Assembly (NCBI GenBank): GCA_001643675.2
Contig: LSRY02000011.1
Location: 682,001-746,000, forward strand
Direction: 5' to 3'
Length of the DNA stretch: 64,000 bases
Origin: Monocercomonoides exilis
Taxonomy: Eukaryota > Preaxostyla > Oxymonadida > Polymastigidae
Shown: positions 30,968 to 43,853 of the stretch, one piece after another
Layout of the letters: each line of letters opens with the position of its first letter
Position numbering within the stretch: position 1 is the stretch's first letter
The notes under the pieces: generated by a model
Seen by the model: only the letters and a program-made list of their open reading frames with translations
Database searches by the model: none
What the model was told of the DNA's origin: nothing
Made by a program: the position numbers and the translations under genes

Positions 30968-32734
30968 AAAAATATCTTCACAAATGAAATTCGATCAAAT
31001 GATAAATAATAAGTTACTGAATTTGATGATTTTTTTAACATAATTATTTTCGAATATTCTCTCAAATTTGTGAACTATAATGTTCAGTATCAAATGCCAA
31101 TCATTTACGTCTATAATAGTTGATGGACATATTAATAATATAATAAAAGAGTCACTTATGAATATTTCTCAACAAAATCAATTATTGAACAAAAAGTTAA
31201 AAAGATAGTTCAAATAAATAATGCATCGATGAAATAAACAACGAATCAAGGTCTCTGTTTTTTAAAAAGTAATTTATCCTTGAAGAAAAAAAGCATAGAA
31301 TTACAATGTTTTATTCAAAAAATACAATTAATTCACCATTTCTTCTTCTGATTATGAACACAAATAATTCAAAAAAAAATTAATTTATGTATTCCTTCAC
31401 AATATAATATTTTGCGAAAAATTAGTTTTTGGATAAATGTCGGAAAGTGAAAAAATAAATAATCTTTAGTCAAAATTTGATAGAATAAGAAAAAAAATGA
31501 ATCTATGTCTTTGATTTTTATCAAAAAAATAAAATGAAATGAAAAATCGCAAATTTTGCAGAAAAAAATAAGTAATTCTTTTTGAAAACAGGCAAATGTT
31601 GAATTTTCAAAAAAATCACAAATTTCATATTTTGCTCAAATTTTTGTTTCCACTCACGAATCTACTTTAAAATATGAAGGGGAAAATACGGACTTTCAAG
31701 CTTTTTATGCACAAAGCATGGAAAAATTGTTCAACTTATAACATTTTTAAACTTAACCAGATTTCAAATAAATTCGATTTTCATAACTGTTAACAAACAT
31801 CATTGATATAATAACATTATGTTTAGCGACCTCACATGTATTTCAAAAAATAAACCAATTTTTTTCAAATTTTTTGATCACAAAAAGATCATCTTTGATT
31901 CATAATTTTTCAATGAAAATGCATGAAGTCAAATATTTTGTCCCATATTTGAAAAATTCAAGATGGATTTATTTATTTCGAATGCTTTCACCTTCTTGCG
32001 TTTATTGACAAAATAATCAATCCAAAATTTCGAAATGTAATTTTTGATAGGAAAAATATGAAATCAAAAATATACACACATTTACATCATTTTTACAAAC
32101 ATCGATTAAATATTGTTGTTCAACGGCTTCAGACACTCAGAAAAAACAGTTTTGTTTTCAAATAACACTTTTATAAAAATACTAGAATTGAAAAGTGGTT
32201 AATAAAAATTTTTGAATTTCGTTTAATAAATGATGTTTCAAAAATTTTGAAATTCAATCCAAAAAATTCTCACAAACAGTTTAGTTGAATCATTAAACAG
32301 TTAAATATAATTTCTTAATTTATCAGACATTTTTAATTAATCGCTTCCGTTTTACATTTTGATCGAAACAAGTGATATGAAACACTATTTTTGTATGATT
32401 CAAACAACTCTGTCATATTTCTCTCACATTTTTTTTTATCTTAGAGCAGCAAGTTGCACTAGTTCTTAAAAAAAATGTTAACATACAAAATTGTTTGAAA
32501 CGAAAAATTCCACATTCTGAAAAACAACAAATAGGAAATAAATTTATTGAAAGATAATCTTTTATTAAAGATAGTTAAAAAAAAAAAATTGATTAAGATT
32601 CATTTGCTCTTGAAATAAATTGACACTTTGAGTCAATTCATAGTTAAAAATTTTGTTAACCATAATTAATTATTTATTATTCAAAGTGAAAAATAATTTA
32701 TTTTTGACTGAAAGAAAACACAATTTTCACTGTT
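30968..32734. other. Long AT-rich divergent intergenic region, no gene seen
   Basis: About 1.77 kb between the divergent serpin and the 1498-residue gene; both promoters should lie here. No open frame of note, no RNA gene recognised, and composition is very AT-rich throughout. Confidence 0.6.
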
Positions 32735-35700
32735 ATGCTGATAGAATATAAAATAAAAGAATTGGTGGAGAAGTTATTTGCTTTTTTAGAAAGTTCTGAG
32801 TGCAGTTGCAAAGAGCTAGAAAGAATAATGAAAGAATCATTGCTTTGCGTTGTTATTCAGGGAATACCTCATATGCCATATTCTGAACAGATTTTAATGC
32901 TTGCTGCAAATCAAGTAGGAGCTTCTCCAAGGCTGCAAGGACTTTTATTTTTGCTTTACAGCGAGCTTATTAGGAATCGATTCTTTCTTATTGAACCGTT
33001 GGTTCCAGTGGAAATTTCAGTTCACATGCACGCAATGGTGCTTGAAGTGCGTAGGGAAGACATTTCTGTCGTGTGCCCAGTTTTAATTTCTCTTCGAAAT
33101 GTTCTGCTCTGCGGAGCGTCAAATTCTATTAATGATACAATTCAAACTTTCGGTGCGAGAGCTCACTCTTACTCGAAAGATCTTGAGTTAATTTCGGATA
33201 TTGCCTCAGATCTTATACTCACATGTGCTGCAGATTCACTTCCAGTGTTTGTTGGGATTGGAATTCTTCAGCAAATAACAAGATCATATCGAGAGGTACG
33301 AACAATGATAAGGAGACACAAACAAGCCGCTCAACTTTTTACAGCAATTATTGCGTTGGTATCGAGCAGCAATGCAATAGTGTCCATTGAAGGAAGTTCG
33401 ATTGTTGTGGCACTTGCCCACTCTGATAGCTGGGTGGAGGCAGAAATGTTAACCACATCAAATGTGATGCTGATGATACATCAGATCATAAAGTTTCTAG
33501 TAGATACTTTTCAGATGCGACATTGCTGTAGTATGATGGAATTTGATAATTTATATAATAGTAAAGAAAGAGATAGTGATAACGAAGCAGGCGGTACATA
33601 TCTCAATGCTTCTGAATGGAATGCAAGCAGTAGAAAGAGTGGAGATAGCAACACTTACAGAAGAAAGAGAGAAAGCCAGAAGAGCTCCCATAAAATGATT
33701 CACAGAAACACGAAGAGCCGAGGGCGGATGATGGAGGAGCTGTGCTTGCAGTTCGTGGAACGTCATCAGTATGTCGACGGGGTTGCATTAGCATGCACCT
33801 GCTTGATGGACTTGCTGCGTCTAAGCAGGCCCATCCGCGTGGAAGGGTCAGAGGCAAAGGTGAAGATTGGGGACTATCTGAGCAATGAGCCGCGATTTAT
33901 GCAGCTTCTGTCTTTGCTGTGGCAGACTGCGGGCAACTTCAGGTGCTTGACAGATCGAATCCCTGAAGAGGTTGAGAGCCAGTTTGAGACAGATGACATG
34001 ATTGAAGAGCGGACCATCCTGTTTTCTCTGCTGAGAGAGCTGCTGTGCGGAGAGGAAGAAGTGGATACAGAGAGCGGAAGCTTTGGTGGGCATACTGAAG
34101 ATTATTCAGGGGTTCAGAATCAAGGAAAAACGATGCGAAGAAGAGGGTGGTGGTGCGATTGCGCAAGAGACAGCTTGTTTTTTGATATTGCGCTTCCTCC
34201 ACAACAGCCAGAAGAAAGCAAATTGTTGGAAAGCGCAAAGATGAAAAACGAAAGGTTTTTTATATCTTTTTTTTTAAAAAAAAGCAATTTTCATTTTTTA
34301 TTCAAAAATAATTCTTTTATTTTTTATTTTTTTGGATTTTATGGATTTTATTGATAAATGTTGGATTTCTAAGTCATTTACAAGAAATCCACGTGGATGC
34401 AGAAGAAGACACAGATTCAGACGACTCCTCTTCGGACGAGTCGCTTTCAGAAAGAGAACTGACGATTGTTTCTGGAAGCAGATCGATGGAGCTGCTCGAT
34501 CCATTTGTGGAAGAACAGAAAAGAAAGATGCGGCGCAGAAACAAAGCAGCAAGACAAGGAAAGAGAAGATACGGTAGCGATGATAATGATGATGATGATA
34601 AAAATTATTTCCGTCCATCATCATCAACATATACTTCTTCTTCTTCCACATTTTCTTCTTCCCCCTTTTCTTCTTCTTCTTCAACCTCAGCCTCCTCTGC
34701 TTCCTCTGCTCTTACAACCAAGCGAATGACAGAACCAACATATCACATAAAGCGTATGGATGCTCTTCCAATTGTGCACGGAAACCCAGACAGCTACGCC
34801 GTTCGCCTTATCTCCATCCTTCTTCGCGATGCGTCGCCGTCTTTGCTCACTCAAGCAGTGCTCAGTTCTTCTTCTTCTTCTTCTTCTTCTTCTTCTGCAG
34901 CAGCTCCTCAGACACTCGAAGGTTTGATAAAAGAATGAGAGGGCTATTATTGCTATTTTTTTTCCCCGTTCATTTTCATTTACAATGTTTTCTTTCTCAT
35001 TTAAATATATTTTTTCCCACAAATATTTTGTTCAACATATTTATTTATTCATATTCCATTTTTTTTTTGTTTTTTCGAATAAACTCATTTTTCTTCCACA
35101 ACCACACAAAAAGGTTTTTCACCACTCATCTTCACATCTCCTCTTTCCCCCGATGCCACAACACCCCCCACCCGCTTCTTGCCCCACTGGAAAACCCGAC
35201 GCCACTTAGCTTCTTCTTCCTCTCTGCTGGGCGCGATCATATCAGTCGGTAGAGAAAGCTCCTTCCGCCTTGTGCTCGAAGAGGCGCTTCTTCTGGGCGG
35301 AGTAGCGACGAGTGAGGAGACCGTGGTGACAGAAAGTGTGATGGGGGTGATTGAGGTGCTGATGGAGCGGCTGCAGCATGTTGTGGCGCTGCCTTTGCAG
35401 GCGCTGGAGGACTGGATGGACATGATAGAGATGAGTGCGAAGGAAGGTGGAGGGGTTGAAATGAATGGGGAGAGGGAGAAAGGGAAAGAGGAGAAAGAAG
35501 AAGGGATAGAAGAAGAATACATCACTGATGATGATGATGATGATGATAGAGAAAGAAGCGAAGAAGAAGAACAATTTGTTGGTAAATCACCAGACGGATC
35601 CAAAAGAGGAGGAGCTTCATTCAAAAAAACCCCAAAAACTCGCCAAAATTCAATCCACAGAGCAAAAGGAGTGAAAGACAACACAACCTCTTCTCTTAAC

Positions 35701-37638
35701 AAAGCTCGCTCTGCAGACAAACCACCATTTTCTTCGCCCTTTAAAACACCCTCGCAAACGATGAGGATGACAGCTGTTCCAAGAATGATTGACGATGTTG
35801 ACAGGGCCATCCAGGAAGAGTATGCGCCGATGTTGTATTCGCCTTTCAAAAGATATCCCTTTGGCGGTGAAGTCGATGCGAAGCATTCATCATCATCAAC
35901 AACATCATCTTCCTCTTCCTCTTCTTCTTCATCTTCTTCTCATTCTCATTCACATTCTCCTCTTTCCTCCTCTCCTCAGAAGCTTCGCCCTTCCATTTCC
36001 ATTCACAGACACCCCTGCCGACAGTGCGCTGCCTGCCCTCCCCCCAAACCTCCCCCAAAAGTGCCTCACAAATCTTCCTATCGAATTCCTGTCTCAAGCT
36101 TTCCCAATACAACTCCTGCTTCTTCTTCTTCTTCTTCTTCCTCTTCCTCTTCCTCTTCTTCTTCAACTCCTTCCACTTTCTCCTCTATTTTTTCTCCTTT
36201 GGCCAGTCGCAGTGCAACAGAGGCAGGATCATCCACGTCATTTCAGCCATTTGCCGAGTCGGAGCTTCAGACAACATACAGCTACGACCAGAGATTGAGC
36301 GTGAATCAAGCTTATGGCTCTTCTTCCATTTCACATTCTTCTTCTTCTTCTTCTGGTTCTAATTCAATTTATTTCATTCCACCTCACATTCGACATCTTC
36401 CCCCTTCGTTTCTGACAGCCATCGTCAACTACGTTCCAAAAACAACTCTTTTGTCTTCGCTTTCTCTATCTACACAGCCAATCTCTATTTCATCATCATC
36501 ATCATCTTCTTCTTCCTCCTCTTCCTCCTCCTACCTCGACCCTCTCTCTCGCAAGCATTCCATTTCACCCTCTGTCCTTCTCTGTCTCTCCTCCTTCTCT
36601 TCATGCTCCCTCATCACCACCGGAACAGTGCAGCGTGACCTTCGCTATCTTTTGCGACTGATCATCGACGTCTGCTCTCTTTCCCAGCCGCTCAGCCAAA
36701 CATTCGCACGCTTCATCTCACTCCACGATGTCATGGCACATTTAGAGCGGTTCCTCGGAAAAGTGACAAAAGCGGTGTCTGCTAATGACATGAAGCCATT
36801 CACTGCGTCGCTTATGTCAGTTTATTCTCCTTCTCTTCATACAACACACTTCAGAGATTCTGGTGTCAATTCACATTTTTCTTCTTCTTCTTCTTCCTCT
36901 TCTCCTTTTTCTTCTTCCTCCTTCTCCTCCTCTTCTTCTTCTCCATTCAATTCCACCACAACACCCTTCTCTTCTTCATTCACCCACTCCCAGCCGTCTG
37001 TGGCTGACTGGTATATCTGTGCTCTTTTAGGTTTTATTCTGGCAGTGGCTGACTGGTCGAGGTTTAATCCCTGTCTGTTTCCAGACATAGACGCTGAAGA
37101 AGAACCCATTCGAAGCGAAATGGAGAGGAGATACCGGAGTGACCAGGAGAGGAGAGAGATGCTGATTGGGAAGGAGATTCGAAGGGAGGAAAGAGAAGAA
37201 AGCAGAAGAGGGCTGGCATTTGGCGAGTCGTATGACAAAATCAGAAGCCAAAGAGAGCAAACAATACGTTCATTTGAGCAATCACTGAGGGATGAAGAGC
37301 TGTTCAGGATGCAGCAGATGCAAAGGGAAAAAGAAGAGGCCGAAGAAAGAATGAGGCTGAGCGAAGGGAAATGCCCTTGCCGCCGGCATCTTCTTCGCGC
37401 CATCCACAAACTGATGATTCGTCATGAGTTAAGAATTCAGCAAGCTGTTAAAAATGTGACTGGAGAATCATTTAATTTATTTGACAATGGGCTCAAACAA
37501 ACAATAAAACCATCTTCCTATTCTTCTCCAACAACTTCAACGAAACGATTCGTTTCGAGCACTGCAACACCTTCTTATGTTAGGCCTTTTATTGAACAAT
37601 TTACTCATCTTCAATCACCTCTTCGCTTTAGCCAGTGA
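32735..37638 (+). CDS. Large helical-repeat-like unknown protein with serine runs, 1498 aa, two introns
   Basis: Exons 32735-34254, 34374-34921 and 35210-37638 add up to exactly 1499 codons with the stop. The second intron begins GTTTGA; the first donor is less certain (GTTTTT, or GTTGGA at about 34224, which gives the same phase). Residues 1-280 are rich in Leu/Ile/Ala and look like armadillo/HEAT-type helices (LQGLLFLLYSELIRNRFFLIEPLV; SIEGSSIVVALAHSDSWVEAE). The rest alternates structured helices with long Ser, Asp/Glu and Ser/Pro linkers. A coiled coil (SEMERRYRSDQERREMLIGK ... EELFRMQQMQREKEEAEE) lies near the end, followed by a CPCRRHLLRAIHKLMIRHE segment. I do not recognise the family; scaffold or trafficking adaptor roles are possible. 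GC content rises sharply from about 33650. Confidence 0.72.
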
Positions 37639-37768
37639 ATGGATGATATTCGTAATTTAATTTTGTACTCTTTGTTTTATTGTTTGAAAATTCTTTTGTT
37701 AAATGATTATTTTCTTGTAAAATAAAAACTTGAAATTTATTGGTTAAACATGAACCATTCTTTTTTTG

Positions 37769-40700
37769 ATGAATCCAAAAACACTTCATTTTCAAGTTGT
37801 TTCATGGTCATCAGAAGATCCATCGCGCCCCGCTGCAAGTTTAAATAATAGAGATCCGAAAAATGCAGGATGGCAATCCATAAAGTTTGTGTATTTGAAA
37901 CATATTCAGAAATGACTTATTTTACAAAATTATTACTATTTATCAAGAGATGGATCATTTCCACAAGAAATAATACTTCAATTAAACGATGGGCTTTGCT
38001 TTATTTCGACAATTCAAATTCTTGTTCATGAATACAAAGTTCCTTCATCAATTGAAATTTGTGTTGGAACAACCTTTGACGGAAGCCCGGCGTATGCCCC
38101 AAGCACAGTAAAATTTACATCATTAGGGTATGGTATTTTTTGGTTTATTTTCAGAAAGATTATTGGTGATTGTTTCTTTACCAATCAGAAAGACCTCTTT
38201 GAGTAATAGTTATTCAAGTAACTTTGAGTACTGCGAATTAAAATCGTTTACAATAGAGTCTTATGCTCAAATGGTGAAGTTTATTTTTGAAAAGCCTTAC
38301 GAAAACGAGCTGAATATTTCAAAACAAGTGGGTTTAAGAGGAGTGAAAATTTTGGGTGTGACAATGTCTTCAATCGAGCAAAGACAATATCAAGCGCTTT
38401 TACAAGAAAACAGAAGTAAATCATCATCAAAAGCTTCGTCATCCCCAATTCCAACATCGTTGTCATCATCACCTTCGACAGCAGTTTTGAAAGGCGTTCC
38501 AAATCTCCAGGAAAAAGCATTAAGTCAGCTTTCTGCAACATCCTCTGGTGCCCAAATCAAAGCTGAAGGAGACGCTGAAGGTATAATGGAGCAATTGCAG
38601 CTTATGAAAGAAGAAGGGTACGATGGACTGACTGCAAAGCAAGTACTGAACTATACCCAGCTGAAGGATCAAAGTGTTATGAGGGATGATTTTGACTCTG
38701 CGAAGAAGTACAGCGAAGTCATTGGCCGCTTCAAAGCGAAGAAGATCGAGCTCGCAGACAAAGAAAGGCGGAAGTTCACGTGTGTTGTGTCGGAGAATTA
38801 CACACAGGCTGCCAAAATAAAGAAAGAAATAGAGGCTCTTCGGCTTTGGTGCGAAACGGGAGGCGAGCTGGCAGATAAAATGAAGGAGATCGAAGCAGAA
38901 AAAATGAATAACAAAGCACCAGAGATTCCAAAGAAGCCCATCGAAGAAAAAATGAATGCTGCAGAGGAAGGAAATAGAGAAGTTGTCAATGAAAAAGAAG
39001 AGCAAGAAAGAAAAACCTTTCCTCCACCAGTTGTTCTCAGTCCATTTAAGTCAAGCGAAGATCGGGCCATTCCAGGAAAAGGCTCAAGCAGCTACACTTT
39101 CAATGAAAGCGACCCGTTCAACACTTCCTCGCAACGCGGCAAGATGCCTCACTTTCCTTCTTCTTCTCCTTCTTCACCTTCTTCTTCATCCTCCTCCTCT
39201 TCCTCCTCCTCTTCTTCTAACCCTTCTTCAACACTCACGCTGGAGCAGCGGGACCAGTTTTCCGAGATCATCGGGCTGATTGGCGAAGAGGAAATCGCTT
39301 CTGTGTTTTCCTCACAGTGGTTGGAGCGGAGCAGCGGATACGGGCAGATTGCAGATCTAATCGAGCAGGAAGAAAAACGATGGAAGCAGGAAACAGTCCA
39401 ATTTAGACCAAAGAACAGCTCAAGAGGAAGTCTTCGCTCTGCCTCGTCTTCTTACTCAAAGAGCACTGTTGATGATGAAATGGAAAGCGGGCGAAAGGGG
39501 TCGGGTACGTTTGCAACGAGGTCAGAAAAGGAGCTGGAGAAGCGGAAAATCGAGCGCGGGACAGCGTTCAGCTCCGCCTGCACGACGCTATTTTCAGCTG
39601 TTCTGCTGAAGGAGACGCACCCGGCAGTCATCTGTGCGATTATTGAGGCTGTTTATATGCTGATCCATTTCCTGGACTCTCTGCCGCCGAAACAGGAGGA
39701 TCAAATAGGGGGATGCGATCAATCTACTTACCCACACACTCCAGAGTCTCGTTTCCCGCCTTCTTCTGCGCTTTCTATGCGCTCGTCCCGCTCAGCCGCA
39801 CCGAATCACAGGCAATACCAGGAGATGTTCGAGGCTGCCACACAGAAGCTGATGCCGCTTGTGTTTTCGTTCTTCGGTCATGTGGCGAAAAAAGTGATCG
39901 ACAAACTGGACCAGTTTGCGAAGAAGTGTGCGGTGCTGCCGTCGATTGGCATTGAGTGTGTCTCGTTTATGCTCTTTCTGAGCGACCCAGCGGATTCTGA
40001 GGCTGAAGGCGCAGATGGCGCAGATGGCGCAGAAGGCAGAAGAGAGGCAAAAAATGCTAAAGTTGCAAAGGGAAGCGAGCCGAAGAGTGTGCAGCTGATG
40101 CCGAAGAAGAAGAAGATCGAAAAAGCGAAAGAAGAACAGGGAAGCAAAGGAAGCAGCAAAGAAAGTGCCTTTCTCACTCCAAAAGTGGGCGATCCGATGA
40201 AAGTGCAAATGGAGAAGCTGAAGTTGGTTTCGGAGATGATCGACAACGAGAACGATTACAGTGGAGTCCTTCCTTTGAAGCTGATACTGGCGTATTCGTT
40301 GAACTCGGTACAGGTGGCGAATCCGGTTGTGAGAAAAAGCGCGATCGAAGTGATTGGTTTGTATATAAACATTTCTTAAAGTTCTGAATGGTTGAATTCA
40401 ATTTGATATTACACTTATTTTAGTGTTTATTTATCATTATTTATTTATTTATCAATTTTTATTTTATTTTATTTTATTTCTTTATTTATTATTCTTTTAT
40501 AATTACAGTAAAAATCCATAAGCGCCTTCCAGAATATGCTGATGCTCAGATAAAAGAAGCTAATCTTCCACAAAACATTCAGAAATCAATTGAAGAGAAA
40601 CTGGAAGCTCTGCAAAAGCGATCAAAGCTCTCGAAATCTTCTGTAAAGCTGTCAAATTCACCTTCCTCAGCACAAAAAGAAGCAGAAAAGGAAGCAAAAG

Positions 40701-41233
40701 ATACAGCAACCAAAGATAACACAAAAATGTCTGAGAAAGATGAGGAAAACATCAAAGAACGTCAAAAGAGCAAAGAAGAGGAAAACGAAAAAGGCAAAGA
40801 AGAAGAAGAAGAAAAAGAAGAAGACGATGACGACTATTCGTTCTGTGAGTTCTGTGGTGCGATGAATGCCTCGTGGGCACACAATCAGAAACTCCTCCTC
40901 GAGCACCAGCAAAGAGAATGCCCGATGCTATTTCAATGTCTTCTGTGCGAAGAGATCGTCCAGATCCAGTATCTCGTCGAGCACCGCCTGGAGGACTGCC
41001 CCATGCGCCAGTACTATCAGGAGTGCCCCAAGTGCAGAGAGGCCGTCCTCCTCACCCAGTTCGACGACCACGTGTCAAAGGGAAAATGCCACCAGGCAAA
41101 AGATCCTGATCAGTTTGACAGATGCCCGCTGTGCCACCTCGACTTGCCGCACTCGCAGCAGTCGTGGCTTAAACACCTCGCATTTCCCCCGGGTTGCTTG
41201 GTTAATCCGCGCACACGAGGGAAATGGTCGTAA
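37769..41233 (+). CDS. CEP104: CEP104 orthologue, ciliary-tip/centriolar protein, 1062 aa, four exons
   Basis: Exons 37769-37884, 37948-38127, 38189-40356 and 40509-41233 join to 1063 codons with the stop, each junction keeping both phase and family sequence. The N-terminal jelly-roll domain is clear: LHFQVVSWSSEDPSRPA, GWQSI, then FPQEIILQL, IQILVHEYKVPSSIEICVG, YCELKSFTIESYAQMVKFIF and NQVG-like ISKQVGLRGVKILG. A coiled-coil region with 'EGYDGLTAKQVLNYTQLKDQS' follows, then a TOG-like helical domain (about 600-830). The C-terminus has the CEP104 zinc-finger array (FCEFCGAM, CPMLFQCLLCEE, YQECPKC, DRCPLCHLDLP...WLKHL). CEP104 binds microtubule plus ends and EB1 and acts at the tip of growing cilia, so the cell has a flagellum. 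Serine-run linkers are an addition. The start is an ATG 12 codons before the first conserved block. Confidence 0.94.
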
Positions 41234-43853
41234 AGGTTGACACGAATGGAGAAATATAAAAATTCACTTCAAATCTAAATATTGGATTTTCGTGCTTGAC
41301 TACATTTCATTGCTTCATATAATCGAAATATTAGTTTGTTAAATCATTTTCTTTAAAGTTGATTGTAAAATTTTCATTGAGTTTCCTTTTATTGTTCGTA
41401 ATTCTTTGTTTCAATTTTTGAGCTTGAGCCCATTCTCAATTTTTTTCTGTGAGAAATAAGACCAGTTCTCATGTATTTTTATTGCATTTCATTGTTCCAT
41501 TGAAAGTGTTGCAAAAACAGATAAGAACACTAATATACCAAAAATTTATTTGAGTTTAAAATGAAAGAAAACTTATTTGCACAGCTAATGTTCATTTTTC
41601 GTAAAAAATGTTTGTTTGAAATCTAGTTTCTCGTTCAATTCCGAAAACAAGACGAAACATATCTAATCACAAAACAAGGCGATGGATTCACATCTTCCTT
41701 ACAAACTACAAACAACATCTCTCGAAGAATTAGTTATTTTTGTGTCGTAAAATTTAAGCAATTTTTGAATAATTCTCGCATAGATTAAGAAACTGTCGAT
41801 TTTCATTTACAATGAATGCGAGGGAAATTTAAGTAAAATTGAAAAAAAAAGAACATATTTTTGTTAAAGATTGTTATTTTTTCATTTTTCTAAAGTTGAC
41901 TTGATAGAATTATTGTTCAAAGGGAAGTCTAATATAAGTCAAGAATCCATTAATAAATAACTTCATAAGCAACTTCCAATGCAAATGAGCAAGTTAGAAC
42001 TTTTATAAAAAAACAAAAACGAAAAATAAAATCGAAATATTGATCTATTATGTAATAATTATTATTCATCAAGAAAACAGAAACAAAATCAATTTGTATT
42101 TTCATTATAACAACTTTAAAAAATAAAGCAAACACATTCTCAACTTAGGCTTATCTTTATTTCTTTTGTTAACAATAAACATTCGCATTTGGTAAAAAAT
42201 TGAACAGAAAAAAGAACGATATTTGAAAAAATTGTTATTTTGATTAAACAAACTTCATGTGAAGAAAAAATCATCCTCAAGAAACATTTTTGCTAAATCA
42301 ATTCATCATTGTCTTGTTAACGTTAAATTTAATCTTTTAACTCTGTTTAATTGCTCTTTTAACAAATGATTTCATTTCTTCAAACTCAAAAAGAAATAAA
42401 TATTGGTTCTCTTAAATTTTTGTTTCTCTAAAATATCGATAAGAAACAAAGTAGACTCTTCTTTAAAAATTGATTTGGATTCACATGAAGTTGATCTCTT
42501 GTTTTTGAAATCATATTTTGAGATAGTTTCCCTTTCGTCTTGAATTTAATTCACAAAAATTCTTTTGCATATAATTCAACTCAAATGTAATGAAACACTA
42601 TTTTTTCGAGAGTAGTTCTCTGCATTGGACGAATAAAAATATTTCCGCTTATAATGGCACTCTTTTTTCAATCGTTGTTGGTAATTCCTTTGAAGAACAT
42701 AAGAAAACTTATAAAAGCATTTTGACTATAAATGCCTTCAAATTCGATAAAAGATCGGAGTATTATATAAAGCCTTCTTATGACATGACAAATATTCAAA
42801 AATGATGAACAACGTCAAATTATGGAATGCAATCACTTGTTCAACAAATAAATAATTTTCTTTTTATAAGATCAACAAGTATTTTAATCTGTTCCTATTT
42901 CGCAATTGACTTGTCAATTTTTGTTCGTGAATCATAATTTTTGTTTCTTGCTTCCTTGTTGTGATTTTTCCTTTTTGTTTATCACATCTCTGATGAAAAT
43001 AGTGAATGGTTATTGAGAGAAGAAGATGTTTTCTGTTTTTGTTTTAATGTCTTTTGTGAGTGAAATTATTGACTTTTCTTCTCTCAAATTGTGTATTTAG
43101 CGGTTTTGTGCTTGCTGCTTGTAAAAAAATGCTTTCACTTCTTTTTCAACAAATAGTTAAGAATAATCGCAAAAATTACAATTTTTCTATTAACAGCATC
43201 AAATTCAAACTAAAATGAAACGAAAGCGTGAAAAACAAAATAATGATAATGTCTTTGAAGAATGTTTGAAGTGCAATTTTCATAACTTTTGGATGATTGC
43301 ATTTTTTCCTCCAATTTTCATCCCGAACCGCCTTATGAATAATTAGACGATTTCCATTATCTTTTTTATAAGCATGAACGCATTACCTTAATTTCGAAAC
43401 GCTTGGAGAATGTTCAGAGATCCAAATTATTAAATTTCAGTTTCTTTTGGTTTGTAGCTTCTCACTTGCAAATTTTTCGATATACTGCAGTGAACATTTA
43501 ATGTTTCAGTAGATTGATCTCAAATAAATCTGTGAATGAAGCCTGCATCATTGGTAGGAAAGTGCACAAGATGATCTTCCTTGTATTTGGTAATATGATG
43601 TGTATCAATAGGAAAAATTAGAATGTACATTATTAATGCTATTTCTTATTGATCTTCCACATATTCTTGAGGTCGTTCAACCTGCATCTATGAATTTCAA
43701 AAAAATAACTGTTGCATTAGATAGATTATTGTGGGATTTTCTAAGAAATCTGAAGTATGGATCATAACTTTTAAAGTGTTTGTTTTTGACATACTTGTCT
43801 TCTTGAGATCTTTCAATTTTTGAACATTTATTTGGCAAATATATTGTTTTAGG
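41234..43853. other. Long AT-rich intergenic region, no gene seen
   Basis: About 2.6 kb between two plus-strand genes. The only notable open frame (42590-42805, 71 codons) has no signal peptide or recognisable domain, and I do not call it. No relic of the beta-helix family was found by eye. Confidence 0.55.

Noticed and set aside
42590-42805. 71-codon plus-strand open frame in a long spacer
   Set aside because: No signal peptide, motif or splice partners; length is within chance expectation.
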